A stretch of DNA of 64,000 nt. It comes from Inia geoffrensis (Eukaryota > Chordata > Mammalia > Artiodactyla > Iniidae). The DNA lies in the NCBI GenBank assembly GCA_036417435.1, contig CM070910.1:78786784-78850783 (forward strand), read 5' to 3'. A model generated the notes under the pieces. The model worked only from the letters and a program-made list of their open reading frames with translations, was not told the DNA's origin and did not search any database. A program made the translations under genes and the position numbers. Shown in pieces: positions 49,370 to 61,520 of the stretch. How positions within the stretch are numbered: position 1 is the stretch's first letter; each line of letters starts with the position of its first letter.

Positions 49370-52177
49370 TTGGCCAAAAAGGGCGTATGCGTTTTTTCCT
49401 GAATATATTCAGGAAAAAACGCATACGCCCTTTTTGGCCAAGTGCATCACTGTCGAACTGCTGCCTCTTTTCCTACGATTTCAGAGCTATTCTTATCTAT
49501 CACCTGATATCTGTTTTCTGCAATTCTGTGTCGTGTTCAAGTCCTCTTCACAGTCTTCCTTCTATAAATTTTTGGATGATAGGGGTCATTTGGAACTTCG
49601 CAGGATTGTGAGTTACAGTGCCAAAAATCTCCTTTTGTCAACTCGCTTTTTTGTGAGCTGACCGCAAACCCGAATAATTGCTTCAGGCCCTAATCTCGTT
49701 CCGGCATGGCACGCTGAGCCTTTGGTGAATTCTTCTTCCTGTAGGGAAATCATCGTTCAATGTGCCCGTCCAAACACATCGAGTTAGCCGCTCATTGGTT
49801 CTCCTTATTCCTGCACATCTTCCACAGAAATTGCAAACTGTGCCGAACAAGAGGTCAAAGGCACTGACTCTCGAAGTGGGGAGAATGTTAATATCGCATC
49901 TGGAAAGGTGAACTCGAGTACCAGGGGGGGAAAATGGCGATGAATTTTAGAAATTTTGCCTGATCACTTCGTGGACCATATTCTGGGTTTTCCATGCATA
50001 TTTTAGCTGAAGGATAAATCCCTTAAATGTGGAGATTTGGGACCCGTGGATGGGGAATCATGCACCATTACCTCAAAGGGTCTGCATTCCCTCACCAATA
50101 GTATCAGCCCCAAGTGTCCAGCCTTATCTCTACCACAGCTGTGGACGTAGAGGTGGTCAATCAAAGATTTCTAACAAGCCCTCAAGGACTTATTTAAGAA
50201 TTTCTCTCTATTTCACAGTCCTTGTGCTTTCTTTTGCAAATTTATTTCTATAAGGGGATTTAGTTTATTTACACTGCTGTGTGTATGCTGCTGTACACAA
50301 GTGATTTTCTTATGGAGACCTATAAATGTATGGGTTTTAAGTTTCTTCACAGTCAGGTTTATTCCTAGGTTTTGAATACGGGGTGTTGAGTCGATTTGGT
50401 TGAGCGAGGAGTAGGTCTTGTCTAATATATATTTGGCTTATGGAATGGTATCTGTCCTAATGTCCATCTCTGGTTTTATGCAGCCTCCCCACTCTCCTTT
50501 GACCTTAAGCAAGCATAAATTTCTTTTGTAAATGTGAGACTCTGTTGTGTTTTCAAATGCAGTTCATGCGTAGTCGTGTTTCATTCCCGGTATTAGTGAT
50601 ATCTTATGATGTTTCTTTTTCTGTGTGACTTATTTCACTTAGAATCATCGTAACTAAATCCACTCATTATGCTGCTACTGGTCTGTGGCCATTGATTTCA
50701 TTGTTGAGTGATATTCCATTGTAGGGATGTACCACAACTTCTATATCCAGTTTTCTCTTTCTGAGCTATTGAAGTTGTACCATAGTCAAGGTTCCTGTAC
50801 ACAGAGCAGCCCCAAACTTTGGTGTGGCTCTGTCTTTTTCATTTAAATTTTCCGAATCTATAGCACCATAAGTGGAAGTGCCCTAGGCTCTCTAGCTTGT
50901 TTTTTTCTTTGTTCCAGGAAACACCATCCATTTCTCCAGAGTGGGTGTTGGCAATTTCCATCCCGCCCATCAGCATAACAAGGCTGCCGGTTCTCCATGG
51001 TCTGTCCTGCCTCTCTGGATTTTACATTACTTTCGGAGGGCTCTTTTGATCGGTGGGAAGTGAGACTTCCTTGTAGTGCGGATTTCCATTGCAGCCTTGC
51101 TTGGTTGGCCAAAAAGGGCGTATGCGTTTTTTCCTGAATATATTCAGGAAAAAACGCATACGCCCTTTTTGGCCAAGTGCATCACTGTCGAACTGCTGCC
51201 TCTTTTCCTACGATTTCAGAGCAATATTTATCTACCACGTGATTTCTGTTTTCTGCAATTCTGTGTTGTGTTCAAGTCCTCTTCACAGTCTTCCTTCAAT
51301 AAATTTTTGGATGATAGGGGTCATTTGGTACTCCGCAGGATTGTGAGTTACAGTGCCAAAAATCTCTTTTTGTCAACTCGCTTTTTTGTGAGCTGACCGC
51401 AAACCCGAATAATTGCTTTAGGCCCTAATCTCGTTCTGGCATGGCACGCTGGGCCTTTGGTGAATTCTTCTTCCTGTAGGGAAATCATCGTTCAATGTGC
51501 CCATCCAAACACATCGAGTTAGCCGCTCATTTGTTCTCCTTATACCTGCTCATCTTCCACAGAAATTGCAAACTGTGCCGAACAAGAGGTCAAAGGCACT
51601 GACTCTCGAAGTGGGGAGAATGTTAATATCGCATCTGGAAAGGTGAACTCGAGTACCAGGGGGGGAAAATGGCGATGAATTTTAGAAATTTTGCCTGATC
51701 ACTTTGTGGACCATATTCTGGGTTTTCCATGCATATTTTAGCTGAAGGATAAATCCCTTAAATGTGGAGATTTGGGACCCGTGGATGGGGAATCATGCAC
51801 CATTACCTCAAAGGGTCTGCATTCCCTCACCAATAGTATCAGCCCCAAGTGTCCAGCCTTATCTCTACCACAGCTGTGGATGTAGAGGTGGTCAATCCAA
51901 GATTTCTAACAAGCCCTCAATGACTTATTTAAGAATTTCTCTCTATTTCACAGTCCTTGTGCTTTCTTTTGCAAATTTATTTCTATAAGGGGATTTAGCT
52001 TATTTACACTGCTGTATGTATGCTGCTGTACACAAGTGATTTTCTTATGGAGACCTATAAATGTATCGGTTTTAAGTTTCTTCACAGTCAGGTTTATTCC
52101 TAGGTTTTGAATATGGGGTGTTGAGTCGATTTGGTTGAGCGAGGAGTAGGTCTTGTCTAATATATATTTGGCTTATG
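48707..52177 (+). repeat. E-F two-unit block (3,471 bp), copy inside the second six-unit repeat
   Basis: This is the stretch copied directly downstream at 52178-55648 with an offset of 3,471 bp. Its left edge is the gaatggtatctgtcc before ttacgcaag. Confidence 0.88.
49370..51104 (+). repeat. Unit 29, type E (second copy)
   Basis: Same as unit 23 except atggcacgctg near 49710. Confidence 0.97.
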
Positions 52178-52840
52178 GAATGGTATCTGTCTTAATGTCC
52201 ATCTCTGGTTTTATGCAGCCTCCCCACTCTCCTTTGACCTTACGCAAGCATAAATTTCTTTTGTAAATGTGAGATTCTGCTGTGTTTTGAAATGCAGTTC
52301 ATGCGTAGTCGTGTTTCCATTCCCGGTATTAGTGATATCTTATGATGTTTCTTTTTCTGTGTGACTTATTTCAGTTAGAATCATCGTAACTAAATCCACT
52401 CATTATGCTGCTACTGGTCTGTGGCCATTGATTTCATTGTTGAGTGATATTCCATTGTAGGGATATACCACAACTTCTATATCCAGTTTTCTCTTTCTGG
52501 GCTATTGAAGTTGTACCATAGTCAAGGTTCCCGTACACAGAGCAGCCCCAAACTTTGGTGTGGCTCTGTCTTTTTCATTTAAATTTTCCGAATCTATAGC
52601 ACCATAAGTGGAAGTGCCCTAGGCTCTCTAGCTTGGTTTTTTCTTTGTTCCAGGAAACACCATCCACTTCTCCAGAGTGGCTGTTGGCAATTTACATCCC
52701 GCCCATGAGCATAACAAGGCTGCCGGTTCTCCATGGCCTGTCCTGCCTCTCTGGATTTTACATTTTTTTCGGAGGGCCCTTTTGATCGGTGGGAAGTGAG
52801 ACTTCCTTGTAGTGCGGATTTCCATTGCAGGCTTGCTTGG
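51105..52840 (+). repeat. Unit 30, type F (second copy) with E-type right flank
   Basis: Matches unit 24 up to 52177. After that the right flank is the one that leads into type E (ttacgcaag, tgagattctgctg, ttatttcagttag, ggatatacc), so a duplication joint lies inside this unit. Confidence 0.97.
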
Positions 52841-55648
52841 TTGGCCAAAAAGGGCGTATGCGTTTTTTCCTGAATATATTCAGGAAAAAACGCATACGCC
52901 CTTTTTGGCCAAGTGCATCACTGTCGAACTGCTGCCTCTTTTCCTACGATTTCAGAGCTATTCTTATCTATCACCTGATATCTGTTTTCTGCAATTCTGT
53001 GTCGTGTTCAAGTCCTCTTCACAGTCTTCCTTCTATAAATTTTTGGATGATAGGGGTCATTTGGAACTTCGCAGGATTGTGAGTTACAGTGCCAAAAATC
53101 TCCTTTTGTCAACTCGCTTTTTTGTGAGCTGACCGCAAACCCGAATAATTGCTTCAGGCCCTAATCTCGTTCCGGCATGGCACGCTGAGCCTTTGGTGAA
53201 TTCTTCTTCCTGTAGGGAAATCATCGTTCAATGTGCCCGTCCAAACACATCGAGTTAGCCGCTCATTGGTTCTCCTTATTCCTGCACATCTTCCACAGAA
53301 ATTGCAAACTGTGCCGAACAAGAGGTCAAAGGCACTGACTCTCGAAGTGGGGAGAATGTTAATATCGCATCTGGAAAGGTGAACTCGAGTACCAGGGGGG
53401 GGAAATGGCGATGAATTTTAGAAATTTTGCCTGATCACTTCGTGGACCATATTCTGGGTTTTCCATGCATATTTTAGCTGAAGGATAAATCCCTTAAATG
53501 TGGAGATTTGGGACCCGTGGATGGGGAATCATGCACCATTACCTCAAAGGGTCTGCATTCCCTCACCAATAGTATCAGCCCCAAGTGTCCAGCCTTATCT
53601 CTACCACAGCTGTGGACGTAGAGGTGGTCAATCAAAGATTTCTAACAAGCCCTCAAGGACTTATTTAAGAATTTCTCTCTATTTCACAGTCCTTGTGCTT
53701 TCTTTTGCAAATTTATTTCTATAAGGGGATTTAGTTTATTTACACTGCTGTGTGTATGCTGCTGTACACAAGTGATTTTCTTATGGAGACCTATAAATGT
53801 ATGGGTTTTAAGTTTCTTCACAGTCAGGTTTATTCCTAGGTTTTGAATACGGGGTGTTGAGTCGATTTGGTTGAGCGAGGAGTAGGTCTTGTCTAATATA
53901 TATTTGGCTTATGGAATGGTATCTGTCCTAATGTCCATCTCTGGTTTTATGCAGCCTCCCCACTCTCCTTTGACCTTAAGCAAGCATAAATTTCTTTTGT
54001 AAATGTGAGACTCTGTTGTGTTTTCAAATGCAGTTCATGCGTAGTCGTGTTTCATTCCCGGTATTAGTGATATCTTATGATGTTTCTTTTTCTGTGTGAC
54101 TTATTTCACTTAGAATCATCGTAACTAAATCCACTCATTATGCTGCTACTGGTCTGTGGCCATTGATTTCATTGTTGAGTGATATTCCATTGTAGGGATG
54201 TACCACAACTTCTATATCCAGTTTTCTCTTTCTGAGCTATTGAAGTTGTACCATAGTCAAGGTTCCTGTACACAGAGCAGCCCCAAACTTTGGTGTGGCT
54301 CTGTCTTTTTCATTTAAATTTTCCGAATCTATAGCACCATAAGTGGAAGTGCCCTAGGCTCTCTAGCTTGTTTTTTTCTTTGTTCCAGGAAACACCATCC
54401 ATTTCTCCAGAGTGGGTGTTGGCAATTTCCATCCCGCCCATCAGCATAACAAGGCTGCCGGTTCTCCATGGTCTGTCCTGCCTCTCTGGATTTTACATTA
54501 CTTTCGGAGGGCTCTTTTGATCGGTGGGAAGTGAGACTTCCTTGTAGTGCGGATTTCCATTGCAGCCTTGCTTGGTTGGCCAAAAAGGGCGTATGCGTTT
54601 TTTCCTGAATATATTCAGGAAAAAACGCATACGCCCTTTTTGGCCAAGTGCATCACTGTCGAACTGCTGCCTCTTTTCCTACGATTTCAGAGCAATATTT
54701 ATCTACCACGTGATTTCTGTTTTCTGCAATTCTGTGTTGTGTTCAAGTCCTCTTCACAGTCTTCCTTCAATAAATTTTTGGATGATAGGGGTCATTTGGT
54801 ACTCCGCAGGATTGTGAGTTACAGTGCCAAAAATCTCTTTTTGTCAACTCGCTTTTTTGTGAGCTGACCGCAAACCCGAATAATTGCTTTAGGCCCTAAT
54901 CTCGTTCTGGCATGGCACGCTGGGCCTTTGGTGAATTCTTCTTCCTGTAGGGAAATCATCGTTCAATGTGCCCATCCAAACACATCGAGTTAGCCGCTCA
55001 TTTGTTCTCCTTATACCTGCTCATCTTCCACAGAAATTGCAAACTGTGCCGAACAAGAGGTCAAAGGCACTGACTCTCGAAGTGGGGAGAATGTTAATAT
55101 CGCATCTGGAAAGGTGAACTCGAGTACCAGGGGGGGAAAATGGCGATGAATTTTAGAAATTTTGCCTGATCACTTCGTGGACCATATTCTGGGTTTTCCA
55201 TGCATATTTTAGCTGAAGGATAAATCCCTTAAATGTGGAGATTTGGGACCCGTGGATGGGGAATCATGCACCATTACCTCAAAGGGTCTGCATTCCCTCA
55301 CCAATAGTATCAGCCCCAAGTGTCCAGCCTTATCTCTACCACAGCTGTGAATGTAGAGGTGGTCAATCCAAGATTTCTAACAAGCCCTCAATGACTTATT
55401 TAAGAATTTCTCTCTATTTCACAGTCCTTGTGCTTTCTTTTGCAAATTTATTTCTATAAGGGGATTTAGCTTATTTACACTGCTGTATGTATGCTGCTGT
55501 ACACAAGTGATTTTCTTATGGAGACCTATAAATGTATCGGTTTTAAGTTTCTTCACAGTCAGGTTTATTCCTAGGTTTTGAATATGGGGTGTTGAGTCGA
55601 TTTGGTTGAGCGAGGAGTAGGTCTTGTCTAATATATATTTGGCTTATG
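52178..55648 (+). repeat. E-F two-unit block, third copy
   Basis: Repeats 48707-52177. The left joint carries tatctgtcttaatg where the source has tatctgtcctaatg; the same ctt variant marks the joints near 55656 and 60865. Confidence 0.9.
52841..54575 (+). repeat. Unit 31, type E (third copy)
   Basis: Same as unit 29 except at the G-run, where one A has become G (accaggggggggaaatgg near 53395). Confidence 0.97.
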
Positions 55649-56310
55649 GAATGGTATCTGTCTTAATGTCCATCTCTGGTTTTATGCAGCCTCCCCACTC
55701 TCCTTTGACCTTAAGCAAGCATAAATTTCTTTTGTAAATGTGAGACTCTGTTGTGTTTTCAAATGCAGTTCATGCGTAGTCGTGTTTCATTCCCGGTATT
55801 AGTGATATCTTATGATGTTTCTTTTTCTGTGTGACTTATTTCACTTAGAATCATCGTAACTAAATCCACTCATTATGCTGCTACTGGTCTGTGGCCATTG
55901 ATTTCATTGTTGAGTGATATTCCATTGTAGGGATGTACCACAACTTCTATATCCAGTTTTCTCTTTCTGAGCTATTGAAGTTGTACCATAGTCAAGGTTC
56001 CCGTACACAGAGCAGCCCCAAACTTTGGTGTGGCTCTGTCTTTTTCATTTAAATTTTCCGAATCTATAGCACCATAAGTGGAAGTGCCCTAGGCTCTCTA
56101 GCTTGTTTTTTTCTTTGTTCCAGGAAACACCATCCACTTCTCCAGAGTGGCTGTTGGCAATTTCCATCCCGCCCATCAGCATAACAAGGCTGCCGGTTCT
56201 CCATGGCCTGTCCTGCCTCTCTGGATTTTACATTTTTTTAGGAGGGCCCTTTTGATCGGTGGGAAGTGAGACTTCCTTGTAGTGCGGATTTCCATTGCAG
56301 GCTTGCTTGG
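54576..56310 (+). repeat. Unit 32, type F (third copy)
   Basis: Same as unit 30 with gatcacttcgtgg restored and a private agctgtgaatgtag. Its right flank, from 55649, follows type F again rather than E. Confidence 0.97.
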
Positions 56311-58046
56311 TTGGCCAAAAAGGGCGTATGCGTTTTTTCCTGAATATATTCAGGAAAAAACGCATACGCCCTTTTTGGCCAAGTGCATCACTGTCGAACT
56401 GCTGCCTCTTTTCCTACGATTTCAGAGCAATATTTATCTACCACCTGATTTCTGTTTTCTGCAATTCTGTGTCGTGTTCAAGTCCTCTTCACAGTCTTCC
56501 TTCAATAAATTTTTGGATGATAGGGGTCATTTGGAACTCCGCAGGATTATGAGTTAAAGTGCCAAAAATATCCTTTTGTCAACTCGCTTTTTTGTGAGCT
56601 GACCACAAACCCGAATAATTGCTTCAGGCCCTAATCTCGTTCCGGCATGGCACGCTGAGCCTTTGGTGAATTCTTCTTCCTGTAGGGAAATCATCGTTCA
56701 ATGTGCCCGTCTAAACACATCGAGTTAGCCGCTCATTGGTTCTCCTTATTCCTGCTCATCTTCCACAGAAATTGCAAACTGTGCCAAACAAGAGGTCAAA
56801 GGCACTGACTCTCCAAGTGGGGAGAATGTTTATATCGCATGTGGAAAGGCGAACTCGAGTACCAGGGGTGGAAAATGGCGATGAATTTTAGAAATTTTGC
56901 CTGATCACTTCGTGGACCATATTCTCGGTTTTCCATGCATATTTTAGCTGAAGGATAAATCCCTTAAACGTGGAGATTTGGGACCCGTGGAATGGGAATC
57001 ATGCACCATTAACTCAGAGGGACTGCATTCCCTCACCAATAGTATCAGCCCCAAGTGTCCAGCCTTATCTCTCCCCCAGCTGTGGATGTAGAGGTGGTAA
57101 ATACAAGATTTCTCGCAAGCCCTCAAGGACTTGTTTAAAAATTGCTCTCTATTTCACAGTCCTTGTGCTTTCTTTTTCAAATTTATTTTTATAAGGGGAT
57201 TTAGCTTATTTACACTGCTGTGTGTATGCTGCTGTACACAAGTGATTTTCTTATGGAGACCTATAAATTTATGGGTTTTAAGTTTCTTCACAGTCAGGTT
57301 TATTCCTAGGTTTTGAATACGGGGTGTTGAGTCTATTTGGTTGAGCAAGGAGTAGGTCTTGTCTAATATATATTTGGCTTATGGAATGGTATCTGTCCTA
57401 ATGTCCATCTCTGGATTTATGCAGCCTCCCCACTCTCCTTTGACCTTAAGCAAGCATAAATTTCTTTTGTAAATGTGAAACTCTGTTGTGTTTTGAAATG
57501 CAGTTCATACGTAGTCGTGTTTCCATTCCCGGTATTAGTGATATCTTATGATGTTTCTTTTTCTGTGTGACTTATTTCACTTAGAATCATCGTAACTAAA
57601 TCCACTCATTATGCTGCTACTGGTCTGTGGCCATTGATTTCATTGTTGAGTGATATTCCATTGTAGGGATGTACCACAACTTCTATATCCATTTTTCTCT
57701 TTCTGGGCTATTGAAGTTGTACCATAGTCAAGGTTCCCGTACACAGAGCAGCCCCAAACTTTGGTGTGACTCTGTCTTTTTCATTTAAATTTTCCGAATC
57801 TATAGCACCATAAGTGGAAGTGCCCTAGGCTCTCTAGCTTAGTATTTTCTTTGTTCCAGGAAACACCATCCACTTCTCCAGAGTGGCTGTTGGCAATTTA
57901 CATCCCGCCCATCAGCATAACAAGGCTGCCGGTTCTCCATGGCCTGTCCTGCCTCTCTGGATTTTACATTTTTTTCGGAGGGCCCTTTTGGTCGGTCGGA
58001 AGTGAGACTTCCTTGTAGTGCGGTTTTCCATTGCAGGCTTGCTTGG
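56311..58046 (+). repeat. Unit 33, type G, 1,736 bp
   Basis: Perfect palindrome. It is F-like at first (gcaatatttatctacc) but reads ccacctgatttctg and gtgtcgtgttc. Private: aatgtttatatcgcatgtgg, caggggtggaaaatgg, ttctcggttttcc, ggcttgtttaaaaattgc region, gagtctatttggttgagcaag. Confidence 0.97.
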
Positions 58047-59784
58047 TTGGCCAAAAAGGGCGTATGCGTTTTTTCCTGAATATATTCAGGAAAAAACGCA
58101 TACGCCCTTTTTGGCCAAGTGCATCACTGTCGAAATGCTGCCTCTTTTCCTACGATTTCAGAGCAATTCATATCTACCACCTGATTTCTGTTTTCTGCAA
58201 TTTTGTGTCGGGTTCAAGTCCTCTTCACAGTCTTCCTTCAATAAATTTTTGGATGATAGGGGTCATTTGGAACTCCGCAGGATTGTGAGTTACAGTGCCA
58301 GAACTCTCCTTTTGTCAACTCGCTTTTTTGTGAGCTGACCACAAACCCGAATAATTGCTTCAGGCCCTAATCTCGTTCCGGCATGGCACGCTGAGCCTTT
58401 GGTGAATTCTTCTTCCTGTAGGGAAATCATCGTTCAATGTGCCCGTCCAAACACATCGAGTTAGCCTCTTATTGGTTCTCCTTATTCCTGCTCATCTTCC
58501 ACAGAAATTGCAAACTGTGCCAAACAAGAGGTCAAAGGCACTGACTCTCCAAGTGGGGAGAATGTTAATATTGCATCTGGAAAGGTGAACTCGAGTACCG
58601 GGGGGGGGGGAAATGGCGATGAATTTTAGAAATTTTGCCTGATCACTTCGTGGACCATATTCTGGGTTATCCATGCATATTTTAGCTGAAGGATAAATCC
58701 CTTAAACGTGGAGATTTGGTACCCGTGGAATGGGAATCATGCACCATTACCTCAGAGGGTCTGCATTCCCTCACCAATAGTATCAGCCCCAAGTGTCCAG
58801 CCTTATCTCTCCACCAGCTGTGGATGTAGAGGTGGTAAATCCAAGATTTCTCGCAAGACCTCAAGGACTTATTTAAGAATTTCTCTCTATTTCACAGTCC
58901 TTGTGCTTTCTTTTTCAAATTTATTTTTATAAGGGGATTTAGCTTATTTACACTGCTGTGTGTATGCTGCTGTACACAAGTGATTTTCTTATGGAGACCT
59001 ATAAATGTATGGGTTTTAAGTTTCTTCACAGTCAGGTTTATTCCTAGGTTTTGAATACGGGGTGTTGAGTCGATTTGGTTGAGCGAGGAGTAGGTCTTGT
59101 CTAATATATATTTGGCTTATGGAATGGTATCTGTCCTAATGTCCATCTCTGGTTTTATGCAGCCTCCCCACTCTCCTTTGACCTTAAGCAAGCATAAGTT
59201 TATTTTGTAAATGTGAGACTCTGCTGTGTTTTGAAATGCAGTTCATGCGTAGTCGTGTTTCCATTCCCGGTATTAGTGATATCTTATGATGTTTCTTTTT
59301 CTGTGTGACTTATTTCACTTAGAATCATCATAACTAAATCCACTCATTATGCTGCTACTGGTCTGTGGCCATTGATTTCATTGTTGAGTGATATTCCATT
59401 GTAGGGATATACCACAACTTCTATATCCAGTTTTCTCTTTCTGGGCTATTGAAGTTGTACCATAGTCAAGGTTCCCGTACACAGAGCAGCCCCAAACTTT
59501 GGTGTGGCTCTGTCTTTTACATTTAAATTTTCCGAATCTATAGCACCATAAGTGGAAGTGCCCTAGGCTCTCTAGCTTGGTTTTTTCTTTGTTCCAGGAA
59601 ACACCATCCACTTCTCCAGAGTGGCTGTTGGCAATTTACATCCCGCCCATGAGCATAACAAGGCTGCCGGTTCTCCATGGCCTGTCCTGCCTCTCTGGAT
59701 TTTACATTTTTTTCGGAGGGCCCTTTTGATCGGTGGGAAGTGAGACTTCCTTGTAGTGCGGATTTCCATTGCAGGCTTGCTTGG
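58047..59784 (+). repeat. Unit 34, C-like, 1,738 bp, mosaic right end
   Basis: Shares gcaattcatatctacc, gtgtcgggttc and gggttatccatg with type C. The G-run at 58600-58610 is an uninterrupted run of eleven G. Its right end mixes E markers (ggatataccac, cccatgagcat) with the ctgtcttttacattt marker of types A and B. Confidence 0.97.
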
Positions 59785-61520
59785 TTGGCCAAAAAGGGCG
59801 TATGCGTTTTTTCCTGAATATATTCAGGAAAAAACGCATACGCCCTTTTTGGCCAAGTGCATCACTGTCGAAATGCTGCCTCTTTTCCTACGATTTCAGA
59901 GCAATATTTATCTACCACGTGATTTCTGTTTTCTGCAATTCTGTGTTGTGTTCAAGTCCTCTTCACAGTCTTCCTTCAATAAATTTTTGGATGATAGGGG
60001 TCATTTGGTACTCCGCAGGATTGTGAGTTACAGTGCCAAAAATCTCTTTTTGTCAACTCGCTTTTTTGTGAGCTGACCGCAAACCCGAATAATTGCTTTA
60101 GGCCCTAATCTCGTTCTGGCATGGCACGCTGGGCCTTTGGTGAATTCTTCTTCCTGTAGGGAAATCATCGTTCAATGTGCCCATCCAAACACATCGAGTT
60201 AGCCGCTCATTTGTTCTCCTTATACCTGCTCATCTTCCACAGAAATTGCAAACTGTGCCGAACAAGAGGTCAAAGGCACTGACTCTCGAAGTGGGGAGAA
60301 TGTTAATATCGCATCTGGAAAGGTGAACTCGAGTACCAGGGGGGGAAAATGGCGATGAATTTTAGAAATTTTGCCTGATCACTTTGTGGACCATATTCTG
60401 GGTTTTCCATGCATATTTTAGCTGAAGGATAAATCCCTTAAATGTGGAGATTTGGGACCCGTGGATGGGGAATCATGCACCATTACCTCAAAGGGTCTGC
60501 ATTCCCTCACCAATAGTATCAGCCCCAAGTGTCCAGCCTTATCTCTACCACAGCTGTGGATGTAGAGGTGGTCAATCCAAGATTTCTAACAAGCCCTCAA
60601 TGACTTATTTAAGAATTTCTCTCTATTTCACAGTCCTTGTGCTTTCTTTTGCAAATTTATTTCTATAAGGGGATTTAGCTTATTTACACTGCTGTATGTA
60701 TGCTGCTGTACACAAGTGATTTTCTTATGGAGACCTATAAATGTATCGGTTTTAAGTTTCTTCACAGTCAGGTTTATTCCTAGGTTTTGAATATGGGGTG
60801 TTGAGTCGATTTGGTTGAGCGAGGAGTAGGTCTTGTCTAATATATATTTGGCTTATGGAATGGTATCTGTCTTAATGTCCATCTCTGGTTTTATGCAGCC
60901 TCCCCACTCTCCTTTGACCTTACGCAAGCATAAATTTCTTTTGTAAATGTGAGATTCTGCTGTGTTTTGAAATGCAGTTCATGCGTAGTCGTGTTTCCAT
61001 TCCCGGTATTAGTGATATCTTATGATGTTTCTTTTTCTGTGTGACTTATTTCAGTTAGAATCATCGTAACTAAATCCACTCATTATGCTGCTACTGGTCT
61101 GTGGCCATTGATTTCATTGTTGAGTGATATTCCATTGTAGGGATATACCACAACTTCTATATCCAGTTTTCTCTTTCTGGGCTATTGAAGTTGTACCATA
61201 GTCAAGGTTCCCGTACACAGAGCAGCCCCAAACTTTGGTGTGGCTCTGTCTTTTTCATTTAAATTTTCCGAATCTATAGCACCATAAGTGGAAGTGCCCT
61301 AGGCTCTCTAGCTTGGTTTTTTCTTTGTTCCAGGAAACACCATCCACTTCTCCAGAGTGGCTGTTGGCAATTTACATCCCGCCCATGAGCATAACAAGGC
61401 TGCCGGTTCTCCATGGCCTGTCCTGCCTCTCTGGATTTTACATTTTTTTCGGAGGGCCCTTTTGATCGGTGGGAAGTGAGACTTCCTTGTAGTGCGGATT
61501 TCCATTGCAGGCTTGCTTGG
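59785..61520 (+). repeat. Unit 35, mosaic that becomes type F after the palindrome
   Basis: Before and just after the palindrome it is not F (gcaggcttgcttgg, cgaaatgctgcc). From about 59900 it is F (gcaatatttatc, ccacgtgatttctg, tttggtactccgc). The switch therefore lies at or within about 50 bp of the palindrome. Confidence 0.96.

Larger units (their letters stand above)
41761..52177 (+). repeat. Six-unit higher-order repeat, copy 2 (10,417 bp)
   Basis: Tandem copy of 31344-41760, almost base for base, including length variants (the 1,740-bp unit). The only dense differences I noticed lie at 43318-43598; a single difference lies in unit 29. Just after 52177 the sequence jumps to the left flank of type E (tatctgtcttaatg, ttacgcaag) instead of type A. 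Confidence 0.93.

Noticed and set aside
31344..52177. The 10.4-kb duplication as a pure assembly artefact
   Set aside because: Not excluded, but the clustered differences near 43318-43598 and the different right joints argue for a real duplication, so it is reported as a finding with a read-level check.
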